Shown here piece by piece: positions 1-11,500 of a stretch of 64,000 bases of DNA. The position numbers were made by a program, and so were the translations under genes. Below the pieces are notes generated by a model, which saw nothing but the letters and a program-made list of their open reading frames with translations, was not told the origin of the DNA and did not search any database. This DNA comes from Anadara kagoshimensis (lineage: Eukaryota; Mollusca; Bivalvia; Arcoida; Arcidae), in assembly GCA_021292105.1 (NCBI GenBank), contig CM037869.1:50155234-50219233 (forward strand), written 5' to 3'. Within the stretch, counting starts at the first letter, position 1. Each line of letters opens with the position of its first letter.

Positions 1-646
1 TAAAACTGTAAAATTAATAAAAAATTAATATATAATTATGTATAGTAAAGGTGCATTGAACGATGCCTTTTGAAAATTTTGACACCTTGTTAAGCGCCAT
101 ACTATTTTGAAGTACTAAAACTATTCCCTGTATCAAATGCTCCCTCGGTTTATAAATTCATAATTATTGTCAACAATCTTGCAAAAACCCAGAGAACAAA
201 TGGTGGCGATGAATCGAGGTTTTGTTGTATACTTACAAAGATTGCGCGGTAATTTTCACAAGCAACTAGAACTTTTTTGTAAAACTAAATCATATATTTA
301 AGAAACAGAAAAAGTTATGGCTTGCCCAAATGATGTCATAATGCAAGAAAATGATAAACACAATTTTGACAAACGTCATAATTTCTAGCGTGCCTGGATG
401 TCATTTTCAATACATTTTATCTTCAGTATCTATCAAGAATGTTACCCTAATATACAGTAAGTTTAGAATCTTTGAACAAAGTATACCTTGATCAAGACAT
501 TTTATCAAAGGTTGTCAAAATGTAAACCTATTTAGTATCGAATCATTTTTGTTCCCGGTGTCTAATTTCGTTATTATAAGAAAATATATATCATTTTGTT
601 GGTCGATTAATTCGTGACTTAATCAAAATGTAATTTACTAATTATT
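1..646. other. AT-rich non-coding stretch
   Basis: No exon with credible splice sites, RNA gene or repeat structure can be seen here on either strand. If FAIM continues leftward this is intronic DNA of that gene; otherwise it is intergenic. Confidence 0.4.
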
Positions 647-945
647 ATCAAAAACAAAAAACCCAATCCATGTCAAAATCGCAATCCCAAAGCAAAGTAA
701 AATAAATGAAGTTGGGCGAATTAAGACAAGCATGTTATACATAAGTAAATGTTTAAACGGTAAAAACGTATAATCAAAAACAGACACACTATTCCATGCC
801 CAAATCCAAAGCAGAGTGAAACTGAAAAACATGGAAGTGAGGGAAGTAAGTCGGATGTTTCAGAAGAGTAAGCGCCCCCTATTTAGCTAGTAGGTACACC
901 CGCCACGTTTGTAATAAAATTGAGAATGAAAGGAACATGGTACTC
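647..945 (+). repeat. F1 repeat fragments (two heads plus a body)
   Basis: Two diverged copies of the F1 head (CCAATCCATG near 667 and a second CAAAAACAGACACACT-type head near 773) are followed at about 835-945 by an F1 body with the GGGAAGT, TAAGCGCCCCCT and ACACCCGCCACG blocks. F1 is described at 18617-19605. No coding capacity is credible. Confidence 0.6.
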
Positions 946-968
946 TTGGTTGTAAAATGTAACATGTC

Positions 969-1229
969 AAAAACAAACATACTAACCCATGTCCGAATCA
1001 CAATCCATAAGCAAAGTAAAATCTTTGGACCTGACAAGTTAGGTTAGACACGTGAACTTCCACCAGGGAAGTGAGGCCGAATGCTCCGGAAGGGTAAGCA
1101 CCTCCTGTTTAGCTAGCTACACCCGCCACTTGTGTAATCAAAATTGTGTGAAAGGAACATGGATTTATGAGACGTCAAATATACCCAGGGCAATCCTGGA
1201 CACAGAGACATCATACTTATCTTATAAAG
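969..1229 (+). repeat. F1 repeat copy, + orientation
   Basis: A near-complete F1 arm: AAAAACAAACATACTAAC head, the GACAAGTTAGGTTAGACACG block, the CACCAGGGAAGTGAGGCCG block, the ACACCCGCCAC block and the CCAGGGCAATCCTGGACACA block, in that order. It is followed by an inverted partner at 1601-2062, so the two may be the arms of one foldback element. Short open frames over it are by-products. Confidence 0.75.
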
Positions 1230-1490
1230 GACTTTTATCAAAGCTTTTCGTAATGTCAATAAATGTCGCATGGCCAGTAAAAGATAAAAAGGAAAGTAGA
1301 ATATACCTTCCATACAGAAATAAACACTACATTTAATATTTCATAATACTGTAGTGAAATAATCCATCAAAATTAAGTGTTTAAATCCTTATAGGAAATT
1401 ACATTAAATTGACGTCAGAATGACAGGATATTGCTTACGGATATAGGTATGTGGATTACCTGATATAGAAGACACACAAAAGGGACATTA

Positions 1491-1580
1491 AAATAATTAT
1501 AATCAAATTATTTTTACGTTTATTTTCACTACAACTAATATAATCAAATTATCCTTACGTTTATTTTCACTACAACTAAG
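1491..1580. repeat. 48-bp tandem duplication
   Basis: Two adjacent near-identical units of about 48 bp, each containing ATAATCAAATTAT, then TTACG, then TTTATTTTCACTACAACTAA. Nothing suggests a function. Confidence 0.7.
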
Positions 1581-1600
1581 ATTTTATTACCATTACTACA

Positions 1601-2062
1601 GCAGTGTTGACAAGTATGAAATCTCTGTGTCCAAGGTTGTCCTGGTTATATTTGATTACACGTTATTCAATCTTTCTGCCTGAATAAATAATGGATTGTT
1701 TTGGTTTCTACAAGTGTATGTTGGATATTTAAAATAAAAAACAACCATACAAATCTATGTACAAATCAAAATCTTAAACCAAAGCAAACATTTGAGTACT
1801 TGCAAATCGAAAGGAATAATACCAATAAGTGCCCGAATCAAATTCCCAAAGCAAAAACTGGGTTGAAAATTGAGTTAAACAGAAACATCCCCGCGTGTGG
1901 TTGAGTGATCCGAAATGGTAAGTACCCCAGATTAGCTTGCTGCAATGGCCACGTGTTACTTCTCTGGTGGAAGTTGAAGAGCTTAACCTAACTTGTCAGT
2001 TTCACCTAAGTTGTTACTTTGCTTCTGGATTGTGATTCGGACATGCATCAGTATGTTTTTTT
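1601..2062 (-). repeat. F1 repeat copy, - orientation, interrupted
   Basis: Reverse-complement F1 blocks are visible at 1601-1660 (CTCTGTGTCCA) and 1960-2062 (CTAACTTGTCAG, GCTTCTGGATTGTGATTCGG, GTATG end). Between them is a degenerate + oriented head near 1735-1880. With the copy at 969 it forms a convergent inverted pair. Confidence 0.6.
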
Positions 2063-3327
2063 TCACTTCTCAACAACAATAATGTGATGACTTGACTTCT
2101 ATTCAAACTTTTTGAAGTTTTTAAAATAATATTAGTGTATCTAATACAAATAGTTTGATCAACATAGGAATAGCATTAAAAATAAAGACCACACAGTATG
2201 ATTTGCAGGGAATATAATACATAATATCAATTTAAAAAATGAATAAAAATGAAATTGACAACATATTTCATCGTACGTTACATGATTTACTAGCAAGTTA
2301 CCAATGGTTCACTAAAATATTAACTCTGATACTTTCAATTGATAAATATATTTTCAAGTTATTGATAATTTCATTTTTATAATTATCACATTTACAAATT
2401 TACAAATTTTGAAATTTTTAAAAATTTTGAATTTTAATATTTTTAATACACTTTGACTTTCTATATACGTTTGACGTCATGGAAAGTTAATAACGAGTGA
2501 TAGTACATAATATCTGACGTAGAATCCTTCATAAATGCGTGTTTTTGTGTTTCTGTTACATTATCGTTAGATATCTACCATAGAATTTAGCGTATTATCC
2601 TCTTCTCTGATACATAATTAATGTGTTGTTTTGTTTCACTTGACCAAGTTGTTGCGTGTGAAATATTTATACATAGCTTTCTTCAACGTAATCACCGACA
2701 TATGACATTTCAAAGGTACCCAGATCAATCCATTAATAGACATTAACCGCTGACATTTTAGTTAACAAAGAACTTCCATATTTATATTAAAATTAACACA
2801 ATAATAAAAAACTGTAGAGTATCCAAGCACTCGCAAAAATGTATTTTTTGTTAGAAACATTAACATAGAATTCCATACACTCGTGTTAGATAGATAAAAA
2901 TCCTACGAGGAAAGATATATAGCAGGTTAATCTAAATGCACTATTAAATCATTATCGGTAACGCTAACACAAATTTTGACAACCGTCAAAGATTCTTATT
3001 CAGAAAAAGTACAATCTACATCTGGTATCAAACAAATGCGGATACTTAAAAATTCTAAAGAATTACTTTAATATCTTGATTCTAATACTTTATCTTGTTT
3101 AATAAGTATTAAAAACATTTGATTTTTCTACACTATACACCACTATGTCTCAATCTAAGTTGAAATAACGTCTTATTATTCATTTTTACAAAAACGGTAA
3201 ACCACAAATATCTAGTGCTGAACATTGATTCTGGTTATTTTACTACATGGATTGTATGTTTGTTTTTTAATTGTTAGATAGTGTATTTTATTTCTGGAAT
3301 ATGCCCTACATTTCTGTAATCATAACA
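2063..3327. other. AT-rich non-coding stretch
   Basis: Very AT-rich sequence with simple A/T-rich words near 2390-2450. I see no exon, RNA gene or clear repeat. Confidence 0.4.
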
Positions 3328-3535
3328 AGAACAAACATACTTATCCATGTCCGAATCACAATCCAGAAGTAAAGTAAAAACGTTGAAACTGACATGTTAG
3401 GTTAAACACGTGAACTACCACCAAAGATGTGAGGTCTGGTGCTTGGAATTGTTAGCACATTCTGTTAAGCTAGTTACTCCAGCCACATATCAAAATGATC
3501 AAAATTGAGTGAAAGGAATATAGAACACTGTACTT
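3328..3535 (+). repeat. F1 repeat copy, single arm
   Basis: Diverged + oriented F1 arm with the head ACAAACATACTTATCCATG, the CCGAATCACAATCCAGAAG block and a weak CACCCGCCACG-equivalent block. No close inverted partner, so it reads as a solo arm. Confidence 0.65.
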
Positions 3536-3756
3536 TGAATTGCAATATATTTAACCTTAAATTCAGAAAAGAAATGTTAATCTGAAATATGCCTCAAACC
3601 TGTGTATAATAGACCTTGCATTTTAAGAAATAACTAATAACTTCGTATCCGTCCTAAAATCGTGTTAAATATAACCAAAATTCAAAACAAGGAACATTAA
3701 CTTGAATATTTCCCACACTCATGCAAAATGGATCTTGCGTTTAAAGTTAGAATGAA

Positions 3757-4135
3757 AAAAAACAAACATACCAGTCCACTATCAAATAAAAAATAAAAAA
3801 AATTAAAAAATTCTAAGAGATGGACTTGAGTTAGGCATGTTACTTTTACCAGACAAATAAGGCCAGGTACATCGGCAGATTAAACCCCTCCTGTTTTTCT
3901 GCCGTGTATGTAACCATAATTGAGAATTAAAAAAACACGAGGGACTTTAGAAGGACAATCAAAAGCAAACATACTAATCCATGTCCGAATCACTATCCAG
4001 GGTGCTCTGGAAGGGTACGTAAGCACCCCCTGTTTATCGATTTATCTCGCCACGTGTGTAATCAAAATTGTGTAAAAGGAACATGAAAATATTGGACGTC
4101 AAATATATCCAGGGCAATCCTGGACACAGGGACAA
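3757..4135 (+). repeat. Two adjacent F1 fragments
   Basis: A poor F1 copy (3757-3930) runs into a better one (3962-4135) whose head is fused by an internal deletion straight to the GGTGCTCTGGAAGGGTA block, then the CCACGTGTGTAATCAAAATT block and the CCAGGGCAATCCTGGACACA block. Confidence 0.6.
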
Positions 4136-5119
4136 TTCTCTCAAGTAACTTAAACCTAGTTTAATAAATCCATGATCAAATTTTTTCCCAAGGCAAATTG
4201 AAAAAGGAGACTTTAGTCGGAAAGTCCCTTAAAAACCATAAAGACCTTACGTTAGCAACATTAGATGAAATAGATTAGATGATGCGACATTTGAAATGAA
4301 ATCTATATCAATTTAAACAAATCCAAACAGTTACAAAAATTAATGCAGTATTGATCAGATACGCAAGTTGGGGGAGGATTATTCAAACGCAGAACATTTT
4401 TGCGATTTTTCGTGTAAACATACCAAAATAGAAAATATTGATAGAAAATAATCAGGTTCAACTCTAGATATTTAAAACAATAAGAGAATTAATAAATTTA
4501 AATTCAATACAGGTAATCCAGAATGTCAGGGTTTTCCTGTTTGACGTCATCGTGTCTTAAAAATCAATCAGTGATATTAATTGAAACACATGAAGCGTGA
4601 CATTCTCTTGTTCGTCAATAAAACCGTTTGACGTAGTCAGCTGACATATTGACAAATTAAAAATATACCACAGGACATTTTAATAATGGAAACATGTTCA
4701 CCAAAGATATCTTGAAATATCAATATTACATTGGGGTTACTGGCTTACTTTTGAAGATCAACAAAATGAAACCGAACTCTGCGTGTATTTGATTGTCAAA
4801 TGTCATGTTTTTTTCGAAAATAGAAATAACATGATTCTAAAATTGTTTGATTACCCAAAAATAGATTCAATGTGTTCACCAAAGATAACTTGATACACAA
4901 ATATTTTTGCTCGGTTGACTGGTATTTTGTCAGTAAAAATAAAATTTATAAAAACCATTAAAATCAATACTGACATGTACTTGATTGTTAAATTTAATGA
5001 TACCAACTCGATAGAAGTAGTCTGAAACAAACCAAAATAGATCATATAGACCAAAATATTTATTTTTGTAATTGGCGATCCGTAGTACCATTTCCTTATA
5101 ATTCTCAATTTTGATTTTA
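4136..5119. other. AT-rich non-coding stretch
   Basis: No exon, RNA gene or clear repeat seen. The minus-strand open frames at 4851-5181 lack protein-like composition and match nothing I recognise. Confidence 0.4.
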
Positions 5120-5225
5120 CGCGTGACGATTTTAGCTAACTTGACAGGAGGTGTGTACCCTTCTAAAGCACTCTGCCTCATTTACCTGATGGAAGTTCAC
5201 GTCTTAATTGGGCCAGTTTTCAAAG
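5120..5225 (-). repeat. Degenerate F1 fragment
   Basis: Reverse-complement remnants of the TTAGCTA, GGAGGTG, CCCTTC and GGAAGTTCACGT blocks of F1 are recognisable in order. Strongly decayed. Confidence 0.45.
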
Positions 5226-5941
5226 TTAATACATGAAGTTGTTGTTATAGTTTGATCATAAATTTTGTATGAATTTCGACCAGTGTGTTTGATAAATTAC
5301 TTAATAAATCAATTAAGTTGCAGGTTGTAAAATCATAAAATGGCCAAACGATGCAAATATACAAACAAAATAGGACGCCCGATTGTTAATCTATCTAGCT
5401 TGAACGGACACTAGACTGAATTAAAAATGGAATTTTTTCCATTCTATTGCGGTTTTTGGTAAATAATTTCCTTTCATATCAATAATTTGGGTGGGTTTTA
5501 TTTTGCGTCTTTTTTCATAATTGTGTATTAAATTTAAAAACTAAATGTTGTCGTGTTTCAATTGTAATGCAGTTTGGCATATTTTCATAAATTATTTATG
5601 AAAAATGTTAAAAAAAATCGATGTATTTGACTGTAGGATATTATTGATTTAATAACGTTTTATTCATATTAGCTCTTTGGAAATTCCAATGATAAGTCAG
5701 TTATACAATCGCTTATTTTTTCCCGATAACAGCCAATTATTGGTGTCATGCAGTGCGTTCACAATAGGAGTTAAGAACGTTATTGTATAACTCGGCAAAC
5801 CGCTGTATATTTATCAGGAAACTCAATTTATAAACACATCAGGGTCATCTTTACCTTTAATTAGAAAAGTTTTATATGATACATTTTGGCAAATGTCCAA
5901 GTTTTTCGGCGTCATATACTTATTAAAAGTTGTCATGTAAT

Positions 5942-6292
5942 AAAAACAAACATCCATGTCACAATCCAGAAGCAAAGTAAAAACTTTGGAACTGACAAGT
6001 TAAGTTCGACACGTGAACTTTCACCAGGGAAGTGAGGCCGGGTGCTCTGGAAGGGTAAGCATCTCCTGTTTAGCTAGATACACCCGCCACGTGTGTAATC
6101 AAAATTGTGTGAAAGGAACATACAACTATGAGACGTCAAATATATCCAGGGCAATCCTTGACACAGAGACATCAAACTTATCTACAATACTGTGATGGCG
6201 GCCATAAATCTTTTTGAGGGCCTTGATAAGCCTAGGTTTGCAATATTCCTGAGTCAACAATTTATTTGCAAGCAGCCTACTTCGTTGTACAA
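5942..6292 (+). repeat. Long F1 arm, left member of an inverted pair
   Basis: Long + oriented F1 copy. Beyond the usual blocks it continues through GTGATGGCGGCCATAAA, GAGGGCCTTGATAAGCC and CAACAATTTATTTGCAAGCA, showing that the full arm is about 350 bp. Its inverted partner is at 7046-7326, about 0.75 kb away. Confidence 0.75.
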
Positions 6293-7045
6293 AGTCCCTG
6301 TAGTGGGAACAAGCTCTACCATAGCGTATTAATTAAGAAAGAAATACACCATAAGCAGGAGAAGCAGGTATATTGCTGCATAAAAAAGGAGAGTCGACAA
6401 TAGAAAAATTGAAGTTATCACGTTTGTCAAATTTCAAGTTTCAAATGTAGCCTTATCTGTGCGTCATAATTTAGGTATAAGTCTAAATATGAAGCAGAAC
6501 TTGAGGAATCAGTCCTTTCTTTTATTTCAAGCTCACTAGAATATATGACATTACATAGTCTCCAAATTTAGGATTGATAAGAGACAGAACGTCATCTATA
6601 TATCTGTATGTTGAGTTGAATGATTCGCGACAGTCTTCTCTCCAGATTTAACAAGGTTCTGCATAAATTCTTCTTCATAAGAATAAAAAAAAAACAAATC
6701 AGCAAGCACAGTTTGTACCCATTGGTATACCGATTGTTTGCTGAAAAACTATATTACCAAACACAACAAATATGTTTTCTATCAAAAACTCCAACATTTT
6801 GTTGATGGTATCTTCAGTATATGTTTGTTTGGAATCCGTATGATGCTTGACAAAATAAGCAAAATCCCCGTTCAGCACCAGTTAACATTCATGGTATATT
6901 GTATAAAATTTTATTGATGGGTTCAGATTTGAATAATGATTTTTTTTCTGTTTTCAGATAGAAAATAATAGAATATACTCCGTTTTTAAGCAAATGATTC
7001 ATTTTTTGCATATCAAATATGTTCCTATTTTGTAAAAGAGACTTC

Positions 7046-7326
7046 AAAAAGCTTTATGGCGTCATCACAGTATTGTTGATAGGTTTGACGTCTCTGAGTC
7101 CAGAATTGCCCTAGATATATTTGACTCCCCATAGTTCCATGTTCCTTTTACACAATTTTGATTACACACGTGGCGGGTGTATCTAGCTAAACAGGAGATG
7201 CTTACCCTTCCGGAGCACCCGGCCTCACTTCCCTGGTGAAGTGTCTAGCCTAACTTGTCAGTTTCACAATTTTTGCCTTTCTTCTGAATTGTGATTTGGA
7301 CATGAATTAGTATGTTTGTTTTTTAT
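7046..7326 (-). repeat. F1 arm, right member of an inverted pair
   Basis: Reverse-complement F1 copy beginning with GCTTTATGGCGTCATCACAG and ending with TTAGTATGTTTGTTTTTTAT. It faces the copy at 5942-6292; the intervening 0.75 kb is non-coding and AT-rich. Confidence 0.75.
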
Positions 7327-8450
7327 TTTATCGTAAAAATATCTGAGAACAGCTATTACATTTACCATTTTCACAATAAAAATTGTTGACGCCATAGCGA
7401 GTGTAACTTCCCTATAGGATAGACAGAAAAACCTTCCCAGAAAAAAACGGGATTTGTTAGTCCGATAAAGGAGAATAACCAATGCCGATCTAGTGGGCAG
7501 ATATCTGACCACGAGGTATCTTGATCTGAAACGGGGACTGCTTTCTTAGTTAAGCATATATATTATTTTCTATATGCTTATTATGGAAACAGCAGTACTG
7601 AAAAATAGCAATTGTGAAATTATGGTGACTGAGATTCATATGTTAACAGATTCCATTTAAGTTTCGTCATATAGTAGAACTTTCTATCGTCACATCCACA
7701 ATTCTCTATCTGCCGCTCTACGTGAAGTATTGTGTTTCAATAGTCAAGCAAATGCTCTACTCATATATGTTTACTACGCTAAATGATTAAAATGGAATAA
7801 AATCAACAACAAGCATACAGATCCACGATCAAATTACAATCTCTAAAGCAAAGCAAATCTGTAAAATCTAGCAACCAAAACACGTGAACCAGTGCTCATT
7901 ACAAGATAAATTACTTATGTGAATGGTATTCCTTAACTCGTTGCAACCATAGTCAATATTACGAGAATAAGAGAAATTTAAACACTTTATATAGAAAATA
8001 ATTAAATTTTAATACTATCCAGTGTTGTAAATTTTTTATATGTATGATCCCATAGACAGATTTTTAAAGCATGATAAAACTACTTTTTTATTTCTCCGAT
8101 GACGTAATTGGCGTATTGTATACATGACGTTTGTTTACATGGTTGCCATTGGCAATCAGCTGTGTTCCGCTTTTTATTAATGCGCCATTTTTGTTTTAAT
8201 GTGCTGGTTTTTTGTTTCATGTGTATAATTTAATAAAAGATTCCATGAAGGTTATGAATATTGAACTTATTTTTAATTTGATTATTAAGAAATAGTTGAT
8301 TTTTTTTCTATCTATGGGATCATAAATAAAATTATTTTGTGTACGCGTATGCACGTGCACCAAATAATTTTATCTATGACCCCATATATAGAAAAGAAAC
8401 TACAATCATTCCTTAAATATATATTAACATATTCCATTTATTTTTTGCAG
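7327..8450. other. Non-coding DNA before the FAIM penultimate exon
   Basis: Contains a degenerate F1 head (about 7800-7905) and a small inverted-repeat structure: TGATCCCATAGA near 8046 and TCTATGGGATCA near 8312, followed by AAATTATTTTGTG / CACCAAATAATTT around 8327-8372. It runs to the polypyrimidine tract and TTTTGCAG acceptor ending at 8450, so its right end is FAIM intron. No earlier FAIM exon was found. Confidence 0.45.
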
Positions 8451-8500
8451 ATAAAGATACACTAGATGTTTACTGTAATGGCAATGAAGTCGAAAGCAGG
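8451..8500 (+). CDS. FAIM: FAIM penultimate coding exon
   Basis: 50-nt exon preceded by a T-rich tract and TTTTGCAG and followed by a good donor, GTAAGG. Two leading bases complete a split codon, then 16 codons end exactly at the donor (phase 0). Encodes the DVYCNG strand typical of FAIM. Confidence 0.85.
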
Positions 8501-11500
8501 GTAAGGTTTTGAACATATATTGACAATAACACAAAATATACCCTTTGCAATATGCAATAGCCCAAAATGGTTCCCTTGAATAACGCGTCGGTTGGTATCT
8601 ATGAACAAACTTTTCTTTATATGAAATATATCATAAAATTGTCCTTTAAAATGTTTATAATGTATTTTAAGCTGAATTATGTACATCAAATAACCAACAT
8701 TTCCAAAAACAAAATACATTCAAATCAATGAATGTCGTCGATATTAAAAGAACCTATGGTTATTATTAAAAGGTACTCAAAATTACATATTATACAAGTC
8801 TTAATTTCACAGCACACGACGGTCGTTTCAGAATACAATTCTTCATCAGTAATGCTAGGACCAAAATTATGAAACCAAAATTGTTTCAATATGTTGAAAA
8901 GATATCAAAGGACAATAAATATATTTTACTATATTTAGCTAAGGAAATTCTTTGCATGAGAGAGTATCCCTTTAGTTTTGAGGAAATTCAAATTTTACCT
9001 AGCAACAAATTTAGACAATAGTATATTTCTGACAATAATACACAATTATTGCCTACTGAGTTTGTGATATCCTTGGGGCAAGAGCCACCCGCAGAGATAC
9101 CGGCTCCGTGGTTTAATATAATAACCAGTCATTTACCTCAAAATTCTGCTGATAACATTTTAATTGTTTTCGAAAGATATCGTTATCATCAACTTAGAAA
9201 TAATAATAAAAAAACATACAATCCATGTCCGAATCCAAATCCAGAGGCAAAATATAAAACTTTGGAACAGACAAGTTTGGTTAGACACGTGAACTTCCAC
9301 CAGGGAAGTGCTTTCTTAAAGTTTTAAATAAAATATAAGGTGGTGATATGTCCTATTATCAATGTATAAGACATATAACATCATACCCTATACTTTTTAA
9401 GAAGAAACATGCGCGTTGATAAAATATTCGCGATTTTCACGGTGGCGTTTGTTCCGCGAAAATATCCTCTCAGCGAAAATTTCTTATTTTCATAGGTACA
9501 ATTTCCCTCAATTTAGAACCGTAAAAGTATCTTGCAGCAAAAAAGTTTGTACAGCGAAGTAGGCTTCTTGCAAATAAATTGTTGACCCAGGGATATTGCA
9601 AGCCTAGGCTTAACAAGGCCCTCAAAAAGTTTCATGGCCGTCATCACAGTATGTTGATAAGTTTGATGTCTCTGTGTCCAGGATTGCCTTGGATATATTT
9701 GACGTCTCATAGTTCCATGTTCCTTTCACACAATTTTGATTACACACGTGGCGGGTGTAGTAGCTAAACAGGAGGTACTTACCCTTCCGGAGCACCCGGC
9801 CTCACTTCCCTGGTTGAATTTAACGTGTCTAACCTAACTTGTCAGTTCCAAAGTTTTTACTTTGCTTCTGGATTGTGATTCGGAAATAGATTAGTATGTT
9901 TGTTTTTTATTAAATTAAAACCGCGAACCTTCCTGTCGCTGATGTGTCTTTTTCATAGTATTGTATGGTGGTTTGTTTTCTCACACTAAATAAGATTATC
10001 AACAACAAGCATACCAAATCCATGTTAAAACTTTGGACAATCTATGTGTCCTCTAAGAAACGTATCCAAACATTTTAAAGTTTCAGTTTTTACTTTGCCT
10101 TTAGAATTGATTAACACTGAGCGGTATGTTAGTAGTTGATGAACAATTTTGACATCATGGTAATTTCCCTTTTAAAATTGAATATTAAGAGCGATCATTG
10201 ACCACTTTTATAATAAACAACAAACAATAATCCATGTCCGAATCACAACCTAGAAGCAAAGTAAAAACTTTGAAACTTACAAATCAGGTTAGACACGTGA
10301 ACTTCAACCAGAAAAGTGAGGCCAGCTGTTCTGAAGGGGTAAGCAAAAGTTCCAAATTGCTGTTTGGCAAACTTTCACCAACCGAGGTTTTATTAGAAAT
10401 CTTTGATTTTATAAGTTTTTGATTATTACAACAACAACAATAATAAGGCTTTAAACATTCTTGCATATATAGTAGTTGAATAGACCAGTAGGAGTAGCCG
10501 TTATAATATTCTAATTATATTATTCAGACTAGACATTACCGACAACAATATTGTTATATTTGTTGTCCGTTTTTAAAGTTTCTTCTTTGCTTTCGATGTT
10601 CTGATTTGAACATAGAACATAAAAAAGTTTTATGGCCGTTATCACAGTATTGTTGATAAGTTTGATGTCTCTGTGTTCAGGATTGCCTTGGATATATTTG
10701 ACGTCTCATAGTTCCATGTTCCTTTCACACAATTTTGATTACACACGTGGCGGGTGTAGCTAGCTAAACGGGAGGTGCTTACCCTTCCGGAGCACCCGGC
10801 CTCACTTCCCTGGTGGAAGTTCACGTGTCTAACCTAACTTGTCAGTTCCAAAGTTTTTACTTTGCTTCAGGATTGTGATTCGGAAATGGATTAGTATGTT
10901 AGTTTTTGATTGGTATGCTTGTGCTTGAGTAGACTAATATTTTAACACAGGCATGTTATTTAATTAGTTGTATATCAAGTACGATGGTCAAGACATATAT
11001 CGGCCTTCTATTTGTTTATAAAACAACAATAAAAATAATTGACATAGGTTAACAACAGTGACCTGTCCATTTGACCTTTCATTAGGAATGTCCATATATA
11101 TAGGAGGGTCCATCCGGTAATGGGTAGTTAATACATATACACATCGACCATGATTACATGTGTTCACATGATATGACGAAATATACACGCGTGATCCCAA
11201 TCACTTAAATTTACTCCTCCATTATGAATATTTAAATCAAAGATCAAGCGGACAGGTCGTTATTGTTTGCCTATATCGGCATATAATAAATCAATAAAGT
11301 TATTGATAACTAACGGTCATACAGTTGTAAATAATGTCAATATTTGTCTAGAACATACATCACATTTATTTTGTAAATACGTTATTGACTGTGACGTGAA
11401 GAATGAAACTGAAATTACTTCTGAAACATTTATTGTTGTAAAACAAATAACAATTATAAAACAAAATATTGAACTGTACAAGTCCTTTGTTGTTATTATT

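Noticed and set aside
1052-1336. 94-aa ORF starting MNFHQGSEAECSG and similar ones at 6013, 10642 and elsewhere
   Set aside because: All lie over the F1 repeat at the same position and are cut at different points. The frame is a chance opening within a non-coding repeat.
1-8450. Earlier FAIM exons
   Set aside because: I looked for a coding block ending just before the KD-x-LDVYCNG exon and found none with a plausible phase-compatible donor. They are probably left of the window.
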